Shown here: piece after piece, positions 24,577 through 32,773 of the stretch
Layout of the letters: each line of letters starts with the position of its first letter
How positions within the stretch are numbered: position 1 is the first letter of the stretch
The notes under the pieces: generated by a model
What the model saw: only the letters and a program-made list of their open reading frames with translations
Told to the model about the DNA's origin: nothing
The model's database searches: none
Made by a program: the position numbers and the translations under genes
From: CAYMTN01 sp964393335
GTDB taxonomy: Bacteria; Chloroflexota; Anaerolineae; Aggregatilineales; Aggregatilineaceae
Reading direction: 5' to 3'
NCBI GenBank assembly: GCA_964393335.1
Contig: CAYMTN010000004.1
Location: 1-52,906, forward strand
Length of the DNA: 52,906 nt

Positions 24577-27500
24577 TCAGTCGTCGCCATCGCGGCGGGC
24601 TTTGTGCTTGAGCACTTCGCGCGGTTTGCTGCCATCCTGCGGCGGGCCGACGATACCTTCCGCTTCCATCAGGTCGATCAGGCGTGCGGCGCGCGTGTAG
24701 CCGATGCGCAGCCGCCGCTGGAGCAGCGAGATCGACGCCTTGTTGAGCCGCTGCACCAACTCGACCGCTTCGCCGTACATGTCATCCTGTCCGTCGCCAT
24801 CCTCATCGACCATACTGTCTTCGGTCCACAGCGTATGCTGCGCCGGGCTGGATTTGCGACGCGGATCGTCGGTATTCAGCGGGGTCGCCAGCGCGTCACG
24901 GCTGGGCGAGGTTAACGTGTCACGCTCCCCGGCGGCGTCGGCCTGATCGAGCATCAGCCCTTTCCAGTACCGCGCGATACGCATGATCTCCTCGTCGGAG
25001 ACAAACGCGCCCTGCATACGCAGCGGGGCCGCTGCGTCCGGCGATTGGTAGAGCATGTCACCGCGCCCCAACAGCTTTTCAGCGCCGGGCTGGTCGAGGA
25101 TGACGCGCGAATCGACCGACGAAGCCACCGCAAACGCGATACGCGCCGGGAAGTTCGCCTTGATCAGACCCGTGATGATATCCACGCTGGGCCGCTGCGT
25201 GCTGATGATCAGGTGAATGCCTGTCGCGCGCGACATCTGCGCCAACCGCGCCAGCAGCCGCTCGGTTTCGTCCGGCGCGAGCATCATCAAGTCGGCCAAC
25301 TCATCCACGACCACGATGTAATACGGCATCCGGCGCTCGCCGGGACCGATTTTGTTGTTGTAATCGATGATGTTACGCGCGGCAATCGCGGCGAATTTGC
25401 GGTAGCGCTCCTCCATCTCACGCTGGACCCATTGCAGCACGCCGACGATCCGCTCCAGGTCCACCACGACTGGCGCGACCAGGTGCGGGATGCCGTTGTA
25501 GCCGGTCAGCTCGACACGTTTGGGATCGACCATGATGAACTGCACGTCGTCGGGCGTATTGCTCAGCAGCAAACACGCGATGATCGCGTTGACGCACACC
25601 GACTTGCCGGAACCGGTCGTGCCCGCGATCAGCAGGTGCGGCATCGCCGTCAGGTCGGCGACCATCGGCGTGCCGTCGATGCCCAGCCCCAGCGCGATAC
25701 GCAGCTTGGAATCGATGCGCCGGAATTCGGGCGAATCCATGATGTCGTACAGGCCGACCAGCGCGACCTCGTCATTCGGCACCTCGATGCCGACAAAACC
25801 CCTGCCGGGAACCGGCGCTTCGATACGGATCGACTTGGCAGCCAGCGCCAGCGCCAGGTCGGCGTCCAGGCGGGCGATTTGCCCCACCTTGACGCGCTGT
25901 TTTTTGCCGCCGCGCTGGATCACGTAATCCGGCTCGATGCCAAACTGGGTGATGACCGGGCCGGGATTAACCTCGACCACCTTGCCGGGCGCGCCGAAAC
26001 TTGCCAGCGTATCTTCGATCACGCGCGCCTTGTCCAGCAGAATCTCGTCGTTGATGCGCTGTTCGTCGCCTTGCCGCAGCAGCCTGCGGAAGTCCGGCAG
26101 CTCGTAGGCCACTTTGCCCGGCGCGTGGACCGTCGTGGTCGTCCTCGGAACATTCGGCGCGTTGCCCTGCGGCGCATTATCACCTCTGCCGACGGCGGCA
26201 GCAGGCTCGTGCGCCCGGCGGCGCACGACGTCCGGGCTGACGCGCGAAACGGGCGCGTCCGGCGCGCGCTGTGGCGGGCTGGGCTTGGCAAACTCAGCCG
26301 GAGCGGGCGTATCAGCCTTGATCGCGCCGGCAGGTTTGACCGGCGTCTCCGACGGCGTGACCTGCGACTCAGCCTTGACGGTTGGTTGTTCGGCCCGTAC
26401 CGTTGGCTGCTCGGTTTTGACCGTTGCCTGCTCGCCGGTCGCCCCACGCGCCTCAGCCTGGCGACTCGGCGGGGATACGGGCCGCCCGGTTGCCAGCCGG
26501 GACGGTGCATCGGGACCGGCAGCACCGGCCTGCGACCCAGCATCCGGCGCAGCGCCCGGTAAAAACCGCCGCCTCAGTGGATCGGGATGCGCGGGGCGCG
26601 CGGGCGGCTCGTCGAGCGGGTCGTCAGCGCCAGCGTCGTCAGGACGATCCGCGTCCGCCGCCGGACTGGGACGCAGTCCAGGCGGGGCCGCGCCAAACGG
26701 CACCAGGCGGGCACGCGTCTCGCCGGACACGTCAGCCGCTTCACCCGGCTTCCGATCCGCGCCGAATGGAGTCCGCCGTTCCGCCGGATTCGGCGGGCCG
26801 GATGCAGGCGTATCCGGTGTCTGCTCGCCTGCACCTGGTAGCCTGGGACTCTGCGAGCCTGCTGCGGGCTGTGGGACTGGGTTTTGTCGTAGGCTCACAT
26901 TTCCTGGCGGACCTGAGTCTTTTCGCGGGTCCGCTTCCTGCGACGGACGCCCGGCTTGCGGCGGACCTTGATCCGGCTCACGCGCCGGGCGATCCTCGCG
27001 GGTCCGGTCCAGCCCGCCGAGCAGGGCGGCTGCCCCGGCAGCGCGTACCACGCCGGGCAGGCGGCGCTCATCTCGATCCGGCGCTTCAGATCGATCTGGC
27101 CGCCCGCTGGACGGCGCGTCAGGTTTATCCGGCTCGCTGCGTGGCGAGCGGCGCTCACCCCGATCCGGCGTTTCCGGTTGGGGCGGTCGCCCGGCAGGCG
27201 GCGCGATGGACTCATCCGGCCCGGTAAATACCGGGCGGCGCGCCGCGTCCGGCGAGCGGCTGAAGGGGCCGGGCGGCTGATCGACTTCCTGCGTCGCGCG
27301 CGGGCCTGTTTCTTGCGCCTGGTCGGGACGGCGTACGAACTCACGCCCCGCCAGTTCACGACGGCGCGGGGAACCCGGCTCCGCGTCCTGTGCGGCGTCT
27401 TGCGCCGCATTTTGCGCCGCTTCCGGCTGGTCCGGCCCGGTATCGTCACCGGCGGCAAACCGGCGCGGCCTGCGGCCCGGCAGGGCGGCGTCTGGCGACT

Positions 27501-30500
27501 CGCCCGCGTCGGCGGTTTTGGCATCCGGTGCCGCACCCGCAGAATCGCCGGATTCGTCAGGGCCTTTCGATTTCGACGCGCGGCGCAGGCCCGGTAAGAA
27601 TCGCCCCAACCGCCCGCGCGGCTCACTCGGCTCACTTTCCGGCGCAGCATCGCGCGATCCGTCGCTCGACGTGCCACGACCAGGCGCAGCGATCCTGGCT
27701 TGCGCAGCATCCGGCTGCGACACGCCCGACTCGGTTTCGCCGGGCCGTGTGCCCAAACGACGCCCCGGTGGCACCGGGATGCCCGGCATCCGCCCAGCGC
27801 CAGAGTCCGCGCCGGATTCGCCGGTGGTGGGCTGATCGGCGCGTGAAGTGCCCGCCCCGTCGCGCAGCGGACGGGCCTCGTCGCGCAGCGGGCGCGCAAA
27901 ACGGGGCCGCCCGGCGTCCGGTGAGAGCGCGCTGTCTGGGGTCGCTTTTTCGCCAGCCGTTTCGCTCGATTCGGGTTCGGCTGACTCGTCACCGGCTTTG
28001 CCCCGGCGAAAACGCATCAAGCCTCGCCGCCCGGTGTTTTCATCCGAGTCAGAATCGGTCGAAGCGATTTCTTCTGGCTGTTGGTCGCCCGTGCGGCGGG
28101 CGGCGGCGGAAGCAGCAACCAGCGCTGGCGTTTCGGCGGCAGTCCCCCCACTGGCACCGCCAGCAGCGCCGCCGGGGGCGGCCTCGTCGGCGTCTTCGTC
28201 AAGTGGGCGCTTAAAATGCGGCATGCGACGGCGCGACGGTGTGCGCGGCACGCCGACTTGATCATCACCTGCCTGATCGCCATCCCCGGCTCCCACGCCT
28301 GCGGCCAGGGGGCGCGGACGTCCGCGCAAACCGTCTGGCGCGGCGTCACGTTCGGCAGGGTCCGGGTCGATTCCGGCAGGCTCGCCATTGGTGCCCCCAC
28401 CACGACGATTGATCACGGGCGCGGAACGTACCGGAGCGTCACCGGCGGGAGCCTCTCCCGGCGCGGCTGGTGTGTCCGCCGCGCCACGCGCCATGCCAAC
28501 CGCCGCACCGACTCCGGCGGCGACCGCTGTCGCGGTGACGGTTTCCCTCGCGGCGGATGCTTTATCCAGCGGGAGCTGGCGTGGTCCGTCGCCGGGCCGC
28601 ATGGCCGCGACGATTTCGGCGGTCATCGCCTCACGCGCGGCCCGCTTGCGAGCGCGGTCTTCCGGGCTGCTGATGCTGAACACGCTCAGCACCCTGGCGA
28701 CGTAACCCCACAGCTCGACCACCGACAGGTCAAAGGTGAGCATGAGCGACATCACCAACCAGGCGATCATCACCGACACGGTGCCAAAATCCAACAACTG
28801 GCTGAGCAGGAAGACGTAGATCTCGTGTCCGACCCACCCGCCGCCCTGCCCTTCAGTCACCGCCAGGTGATACGAGATCGGGCGGAACGCCTCGACCGAG
28901 GGGGCCGTATCGCGGACCAGTTGCAGCATCTGAATCCAGACCAGCGCGCAGGCGTACAACGAGATCATGCCGACGATCCGGAAATAATCCAGCTCGACCT
29001 CCCGGTCACCGAAGCGCTCCTTCATTAACCACACGCCGACTACAAACGACACCAGCGGCCAGACGATTTTGCCCCAGCCGAATACCTGCGAAAGCAGGTG
29101 ATTGAGCGACCCGGTCAGGCCGCCCTGCGGCTCTGGCAGCAGGTTGAATGACATCGACGGGATCACGGAGAAAAACGCCACCAGTCCAAACGCAACCAGC
29201 ACAATGCCGATCAGATCGATTTTGCGCTCAAAATCAAGCCCCTGGTGAACGGTCAGCGCCCCGCGTTCCTTGCCGCGCGGCAGGGGTCTGGCGGCTGTTG
29301 CGCCCCGGCTGCGGCGCGTGGATCGTGTGTCCGCCGGTCGGGCCGAGCGGCCTGACGACTTGCCAGGCACGCGACCAGAGCGGTCCGCCGGTTGGCTCCG
29401 GCGCGCCGGGGTACCGGGTGCCGTCCGGCCACCGACGGCCCCGCCGCCGAACGTGCCCCGGTCCAGCGTCCCGGTGCCGGCCCGGCTGCTGGCGCTGCGG
29501 CTCTGTTGGGACGGGCTGCTCCCCAACGGGCCGCGCGACTTGTCATCTGTTTTTGCGCGATCTTTGTCTTTGCCGCCGCCACGCCCCAGGCCGAACCGCG
29601 ACTTGCTCGACTTTTTCTTGTCGTCGCGTTTTTCGTCGCCGGGCCTGCCGAACGCCCCCGGCGCGCGGCTGCGGTCGGCAAGCGCCCGGCTTTGTGATGC
29701 CGAACGCGGCGAGTCGGGCCGCGCCGCGCCGCTAAATGGACGATCCCGCGCCGTGTCATCAACGCCCCTGCTGCGGAACGGGCTGCCGGGGCGGTCGCCG
29801 CTCACAGAACCGGACCGGTCCCGCAGTCCACCGGGCTGCACGGCATCCCGCGCGCCGGGACTCGTGCGGTCACCATACGGGCTGGCCGGACGGTCGCCAC
29901 CCAGGGGGCCGGGTCGATCCCGCAGCCCGCCGGGACGCGCCGGATCACCCGCACCGGGACTGGTACGATCACGAAATGAACCGGAACTGCGCAGCCCGCC
30001 GGGACGGTTCGCATCCGCCGCGCCGGGACTCGTGCGGTCACCATACGGGCTGGCCGGACGGTCGCCGCCCAGGGGGCTGCGGGATCGATCCGGTGGTGCG
30101 CCGGGGCGCACCGGATCACCGGGCGGCGGGCGATTCCCGGTCCGGTCACGCGCGCTGAACGAGCCAGGGCGCGAACTCCGCAGCGGGCCGCCGCGTGATG
30201 TCGCATCATCCGTCGCGCTGCCGCCCAAAAACGGCCCGCGCCGGGCGGAACTGCGATCGGGTCCGCCGCGTTTTTGGGCGTCCTGATCGTCTTTACTTTT
30301 GCTGCGGCGCAGAAAACCCAGGCGTCCTTTGTCATCATCTTTTTTGTCGCCGGTGGGGCCTCTGCCGCTGCGCGAGCTACGCGCCGGGTTGTCGCGCCCG
30401 GCAGGCGGCGAATAGCGCCCGGTGGCGCTGGCGCGCCGCTCCGCAGGACCGCCGGGTTTCGGATCGTCCGCGTCACTGCCCCGGCGCATGAACCCGCCAA

Positions 30501-30831
30501 ACCTGCCCGATCCTTGATCGGACTCGGCCTGGCGACTCCCGCCGCGAGAGGGTTGATTCAGATCGCGGGGTGATCCCCGATCCGGCCCGCCCAGCGGGGC
30601 GCGATCCGGGGTACGTCCCGGCGTGCCGTCAAAGCTGCGCCGCCCACCCAACCGGTCACGCACGAAGCCAAAATCATCGTCCGAATCATCCTCCTGGCCG
30701 GGGCTTGCCCCACGCCGGGACAACCAGCCGCCACCGCTGGCGCTGTCGTCATCCCGCCGGGGACGGGGAGGCCGTGCCGGGTCGGGGCGTTCGTCGTCGT
30801 CGTTCTGCCGTCGTTCGAATAGCTTTGCCAT
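24577..30831 (-). CDS. ftsK: FtsK/SpoIIIE DNA translocase with giant disordered regions
   Basis: 2084 residues, about 2.5 times the usual size. Residues 1-525 are low-complexity, rich in Arg, Asp, Gly, Pro and Ser, with imperfect repeats around GDRPASPYGDRTSPGA. Four transmembrane helices follow (about 530-715), then a second disordered linker (about 740-1560, Asp/Pro/Arg-rich). The motor begins at YELPDFRRLL (about 1573), with Walker A GTTGSGKS near 1737, Walker B-type VVDELADLMM and the STQRPS segment. The C-terminal gamma winged helix (about 2010-2065, SISLLQRRLRIGYTRAARLID) recognises chromosome-orienting sequences. It pumps DNA at the septum during division. The N-terminal extension before the first membrane helix is unusual. 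Confidence 0.93.
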   Translation of the reverse strand: MAKLFERRQNDDDERPDPARPPRPRRDDDSASGGGWLSRRGASPGQEDDSDDDFGFVRDRLGGRRSFDGTPGRTPDRAPLGGPDRGSPRDLNQPSRGGSRQAESDQGSGRFGGFMRRGSDADDPKPGGPAERRASATGRYSPPAGRDNPARSSRSGRGPTGDKKDDDKGRLGFLRRSKSKDDQDAQKRGGPDRSSARRGPFLGGSATDDATSRGGPLRSSRPGSFSARDRTGNRPPPGDPVRPGAPPDRSRSPLGGDRPASPYGDRTSPGAADANRPGGLRSSGSFRDRTSPGAGDPARPGGLRDRPGPLGGDRPASPYGDRTSPGARDAVQPGGLRDRSGSVSGDRPGSPFRSRGVDDTARDRPFSGAARPDSPRSASQSRALADRSRAPGAFGRPGDEKRDDKKKSSKSRFGLGRGGGKDKDRAKTDDKSRGPLGSSPSQQSRSASSRAGTGTLDRGTFGGGAVGGRTAPGTPARRSQPADRSGRVPGKSSGRSARPADTRSTRRSRGATAARPLPRGKERGALTVHQGLDFERKIDLIGIVLVAFGLVAFFSVIPSMSFNLLPEPQGGLTGSLNHLLSQVFGWGKIVWPLVSFVVGVWLMKERFGDREVELDYFRIVGMISLYACALVWIQMLQLVRDTAPSVEAFRPISYHLAVTEGQGGGWVGHEIYVFLLSQLLDFGTVSVMIAWLVMSLMLTFDLSVVELWGYVARVLSVFSISSPEDRARKRAAREAMTAEIVAAMRPGDGPRQLPLDKASAARETVTATAVAAGVGAAVGMARGAADTPAAPGEAPAGDAPVRSAPVINRRGGGTNGEPAGIDPDPAERDAAPDGLRGRPRPLAAGVGAGDGDQAGDDQVGVPRTPSRRRMPHFKRPLDEDADEAAPGGAAGGASGGTAAETPALVAASAAARRTGDQQPEEIASTDSDSDENTGRRGLMRFRRGKAGDESAEPESSETAGEKATPDSALSPDAGRPRFARPLRDEARPLRDGAGTSRADQPTTGESGADSGAGRMPGIPVPPGRRLGTRPGETESGVSQPDAAQARIAAPGRGTSSDGSRDAAPESEPSEPRGRLGRFLPGLRRASKSKGPDESGDSAGAAPDAKTADAGESPDAALPGRRPRRFAAGDDTGPDQPEAAQNAAQDAAQDAEPGSPRRRELAGREFVRRPDQAQETGPRATQEVDQPPGPFSRSPDAARRPVFTGPDESIAPPAGRPPQPETPDRGERRSPRSEPDKPDAPSSGRPDRSEAPDRDERRLPGVVRAAGAAALLGGLDRTREDRPAREPDQGPPQAGRPSQEADPRKDSGPPGNVSLRQNPVPQPAAGSQSPRLPGAGEQTPDTPASGPPNPAERRTPFGADRKPGEAADVSGETRARLVPFGAAPPGLRPSPAADADRPDDAGADDPLDEPPARPAHPDPLRRRFLPGAAPDAGSQAGAAGPDAPSRLATGRPVSPPSRQAEARGATGEQATVKTEQPTVRAEQPTVKAESQVTPSETPVKPAGAIKADTPAPAEFAKPSPPQRAPDAPVSRVSPDVVRRRAHEPAAAVGRGDNAPQGNAPNVPRTTTTVHAPGKVAYELPDFRRLLRQGDEQRINDEILLDKARVIEDTLASFGAPGKVVEVNPGPVITQFGIEPDYVIQRGGKKQRVKVGQIARLDADLALALAAKSIRIEAPVPGRGFVGIEVPNDEVALVGLYDIMDSPEFRRIDSKLRIALGLGIDGTPMVADLTAMPHLLIAGTTGSGKSVCVNAIIACLLLSNTPDDVQFIMVDPKRVELTGYNGIPHLVAPVVVDLERIVGVLQWVQREMEERYRKFAAIAARNIIDYNNKIGPGERRMPYYIVVVDELADLMMLAPDETERLLARLAQMSRATGIHLIISTQRPSVDIITGLIKANFPARIAFAVASSVDSRVILDQPGAEKLLGRGDMLYQSPDAAAPLRMQGAFVSDEEIMRIARYWKGLMLDQADAAGERDTLTSPSRDALATPLNTDDPRRKSSPAQHTLWTEDSMVDEDGDGQDDMYGEAVELVQRLNKASISLLQRRLRIGYTRAARLIDLMEAEGIVGPPQDGSKPREVLKHKARRDGDD
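29851..30066. repeat. Repeats in the ftsK N-terminal extension
   Basis: A 48-bp stretch at 29851-29898 recurs unchanged at 30019-30066 (168 bp apart), with a diverged copy in between near 29935. The unit is about 84 bp (28 codons), coding for DRPASPYGDRTSPGA-type segments. Recent unequal recombination has probably lengthened this region. Confidence 0.75.
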
Positions 30832-31048
30832 GTCCTACACCCACATCATCCTACCGTCTATCCACAAACCGGAATTAAAAATCGGACGGCAAATTTATGC
30901 TGGATCATATCATTCTTTACGCAAAATTCCGCTTACCGTCGCACGCCGGGGGCTGCTCATGGACGCCGCGCAGACCGCCGTGAGTCGTCGTTCGTGTTCG
31001 CCACCATCGTCAAAAACCAGTCACCGACCTTGATTACGAACGGCGAAT

Positions 31049-31078
31049 TTAGCACGCATGTGCTAATCCATTATACCA
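31049..31078 (-). promoter_or_regulatory. Extended -10 promoter with an operator-like palindrome over the start site, upstream of ftsK
   Basis: On the minus strand TGG plus TATAAT (31078-31070) is followed 4 bp later by the palindrome TTAGCACATGCGTGCTAA (31066-31049: 7-bp arms, 4-bp centre), which covers the expected start point. A repressor site is likely. The half-site equals the outer half of the CIRCE element but the centre is too short for HrcA. The leader to the ftsK ATG would be about 230 nt. The rest of the 320-bp gap between ftsK and the peptidase gene holds no convincing ORF, RNA gene or terminator. Confidence 0.5.
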
Positions 31079-31152
31079 TCGATCACACTCTCAGGATATA
31101 ACAAAACGGGGATTACACCAAGTCCGGCACGCTGCCGCAGCCAGAAACCCGG

Positions 31153-32403
31153 TCATACCATGCCGAGAAAGTCCACGATGGCCCGCGCGACGACGCGCGT
31201 CGTCTCGATCAGGCTGTCTACCTCGACGTACTCATCCGGCCCGTGTACGCCCGCCCCATTCGGCCCAAATCCGCAGATCGCCGGAATCCCGCGCGTGATG
31301 AACATCCAACCATCGTTCCAGGGACCGCAGCCCAACCGCGTAGGCGTGCGCCCGGTCACGGCCTGGGTCTGCCGCGCCAGGGACTCGACCAGATCATGAT
31401 CGGGCGGAATCTCAACCGCCGGGACAAACAATAACCGCTCCAACGTGTAGACCAGGTCGCCCACTGCGTCCAACCGCGCGCGAATCGCCGCTTCGACTGC
31501 CGCCGCGTCACAGCCCGGCAGCAGGCGCACGTCACCATACGCCACGCACTGATCCGGCACGGCATTGATCGATACGCCACCCTGAATCAGCGTTGGGAAG
31601 GTGAAGACCGGCTTCCGTCCGGGAAAGGCGGGCGTCACCGCATACGGCAGCGCCAGCCCATCGAGCGCCATGATCGCGCGCGCCATGCCCGTGATCGCGT
31701 TGTGGCCGCGTTCGCCGCGCTCCCAGGCCAGCAGGCCGGTATGGGTTGCTTCGCCCCGGACCACCAGCCGGAAGCGATAGCCGCCCCGGTGCCCAATCGT
31801 GACGTTGTCGTTCATCGGCTCGGCGACCAACGCCGCTGCCGTCCCGTTCGTGAACGACGCGAGATCGTGTTCCAGCAGGTACGCCGAGCCAAACGGCGAA
31901 TACGCGCCGGGTTCTTCATCGACCACGAAGGCCAGCGCCAGCGTGCCGCCCGGCTGTACGCCCGCGTCGATCAGCGCCTGCACCGCAAACAGACACATGC
32001 TCAGCGATGCTTTCATGTCCAACGCGCCCAGTCCATACAGCCGACCGCCGTCAATCGCTGCCCCAAACGGATCGCGCGTCCACGACGGGCCAGGCATGAC
32101 GGTATCCATGTGGCCGTTCAGAATCAGCGAGCGCGCCTCCCCCGCCCCGTTGGCGGGCCACAGCGCGACCACGTTTGGCCGCGCGTCCGACACGCCGCTG
32201 AGCACCGGCGACAGGCCCATCCCGTGCAGCCGGTCGGCCAGCAGGTGCGCCACGTCGCGCTCGATTGGCTGGCCGGGATCGGAGATTTCCGGCGTGAACG
32301 GATTCGCGCTGCGGGCACGGACCAGGCGCTGCAAAAACGCGACCTGTTCGTCACGGCGGCGTTCAACCTGATCGTCCAGGTGTTTGAATAACCGGTCAAG
32401 CAT
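31153..32403 (-). CDS. M20-family metallopeptidase (ArgE/DapE/acetylornithine-deacetylase-like)
   Basis: 416 residues from the ATG at 32403 with AAAGGGA upstream; an open frame continues 52 codons further but without a ribosome site. Zinc-site motifs are in order: LILNGHMDTV (His and Asp), YGLGALDMKAS (bridging Asp), VVDEEPGAYS (catalytic Glu and ligand), and the final VHGPDEYVE (His). The middle part with HTGLLAWERG is the dimerisation domain. Such enzymes hydrolyse N-acyl amino acids or dipeptides in the cytoplasm; the substrate cannot be told from sequence. It stands alone on the minus strand. Confidence 0.9.
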   Translation of the reverse strand: MLDRLFKHLDDQVERRRDEQVAFLQRLVRARSANPFTPEISDPGQPIERDVAHLLADRLHGMGLSPVLSGVSDARPNVVALWPANGAGEARSLILNGHMDTVMPGPSWTRDPFGAAIDGGRLYGLGALDMKASLSMCLFAVQALIDAGVQPGGTLALAFVVDEEPGAYSPFGSAYLLEHDLASFTNGTAAALVAEPMNDNVTIGHRGGYRFRLVVRGEATHTGLLAWERGERGHNAITGMARAIMALDGLALPYAVTPAFPGRKPVFTFPTLIQGGVSINAVPDQCVAYGDVRLLPGCDAAAVEAAIRARLDAVGDLVYTLERLLFVPAVEIPPDHDLVESLARQTQAVTGRTPTRLGCGPWNDGWMFITRGIPAICGFGPNGAGVHGPDEYVEVDSLIETTRVVARAIVDFLGMV

Positions 32404-32537
32404 GGTAGTTCCCTTTCGTGCCGCGCGCCCCAGCGCCGGTATACGGCGCACCGTGCAGGCAGTCACACCGCCGACCATACCACGAGCGCGGACACGGGCG
32501 CATACAGTTACGACGCGATTACCCCGCCGATTCTCTC

Positions 32538-32566
32538 TTGCCAAACGGATAGACGCCACGTATAAT
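32538..32566 (+). promoter_or_regulatory. Strong promoter of the efflux-pump leader
   Basis: TTGCCA (32538-32543), a 17-bp spacer and a perfect TATAAT (32561-32566). The expected start, at about 32573, falls on or one base before an ATG, so the first transcript would be leaderless. Confidence 0.7.
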
Positions 32567-32573
32567 CACCCCC

Positions 32574-32663
32574 ATGATCATCTTACACGATTCCCTCCTG
32601 TTTTCTGATTCTTTCTGCGGCACTTCGGGCGCGCTCTATAACGGCGTGCCTATCCATCAGTAA
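32574..32663 (+). CDS. Short leader ORF (29 codons) upstream of the MFS pump
   Basis: ATG at 32574, TAA at 32661-32663. The peptide begins MIILHDSLLFSDSF, continues with CGTSGALYNG and ends VPIHQ. It starts at the predicted transcription start, has no Shine-Dalgarno site, and ends 33 nt before a strong intrinsic terminator. The stretch GGGCGC inside it (32627-32632) can pair with GCGCCC of the terminator (32708-32713), so an alternative antiterminator fold is possible. It is interpreted as a ribosome-sensing leader peptide; coding status is not proven. Confidence 0.45.
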   Translation: MIILHDSLLFSDSFCGTSGALYNGVPIHQ

Positions 32664-32696
32664 TACGCTCAATAACTAAACCATTGACGCCATACT

Positions 32697-32727
32697 GGTC
32701 ACGGGCAGCGCCCCGTGACCTTTTTTT
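32697..32727 (+). terminator. Intrinsic terminator within the leader of the MFS gene
   Basis: GGTCACGGG, loop CAGCG, CCCGTGACC (9-10 bp perfect stem) followed by seven T residues. It ends 46 bp before the MFS start codon and about 155 nt after the promoter, which fits an attenuator better than the end of an unrelated gene, since no plus-strand gene lies upstream. Confidence 0.9.
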
Positions 32728-32773
32728 GTTTCACGCAGGCCCATCACAGCACGCGTAGGAAGGAATCATTCAC

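Noticed and set aside
25045..26562. Long plus-strand open frames opposite ftsK
   Set aside because: Low-complexity Arg/Pro-rich translations, no ribosome sites, fully inside the coding region of ftsK.
31049..31066. CIRCE element (HrcA operator)
   Set aside because: CIRCE has 9-bp arms separated by 9 bp; here the arms are 7 bp and the centre 4 bp, and no chaperone gene follows.
32573..32727. Known riboswitch class upstream of the MFS pump
   Set aside because: No recognisable conserved aptamer core; the short ORF plus terminator explains the leader better.
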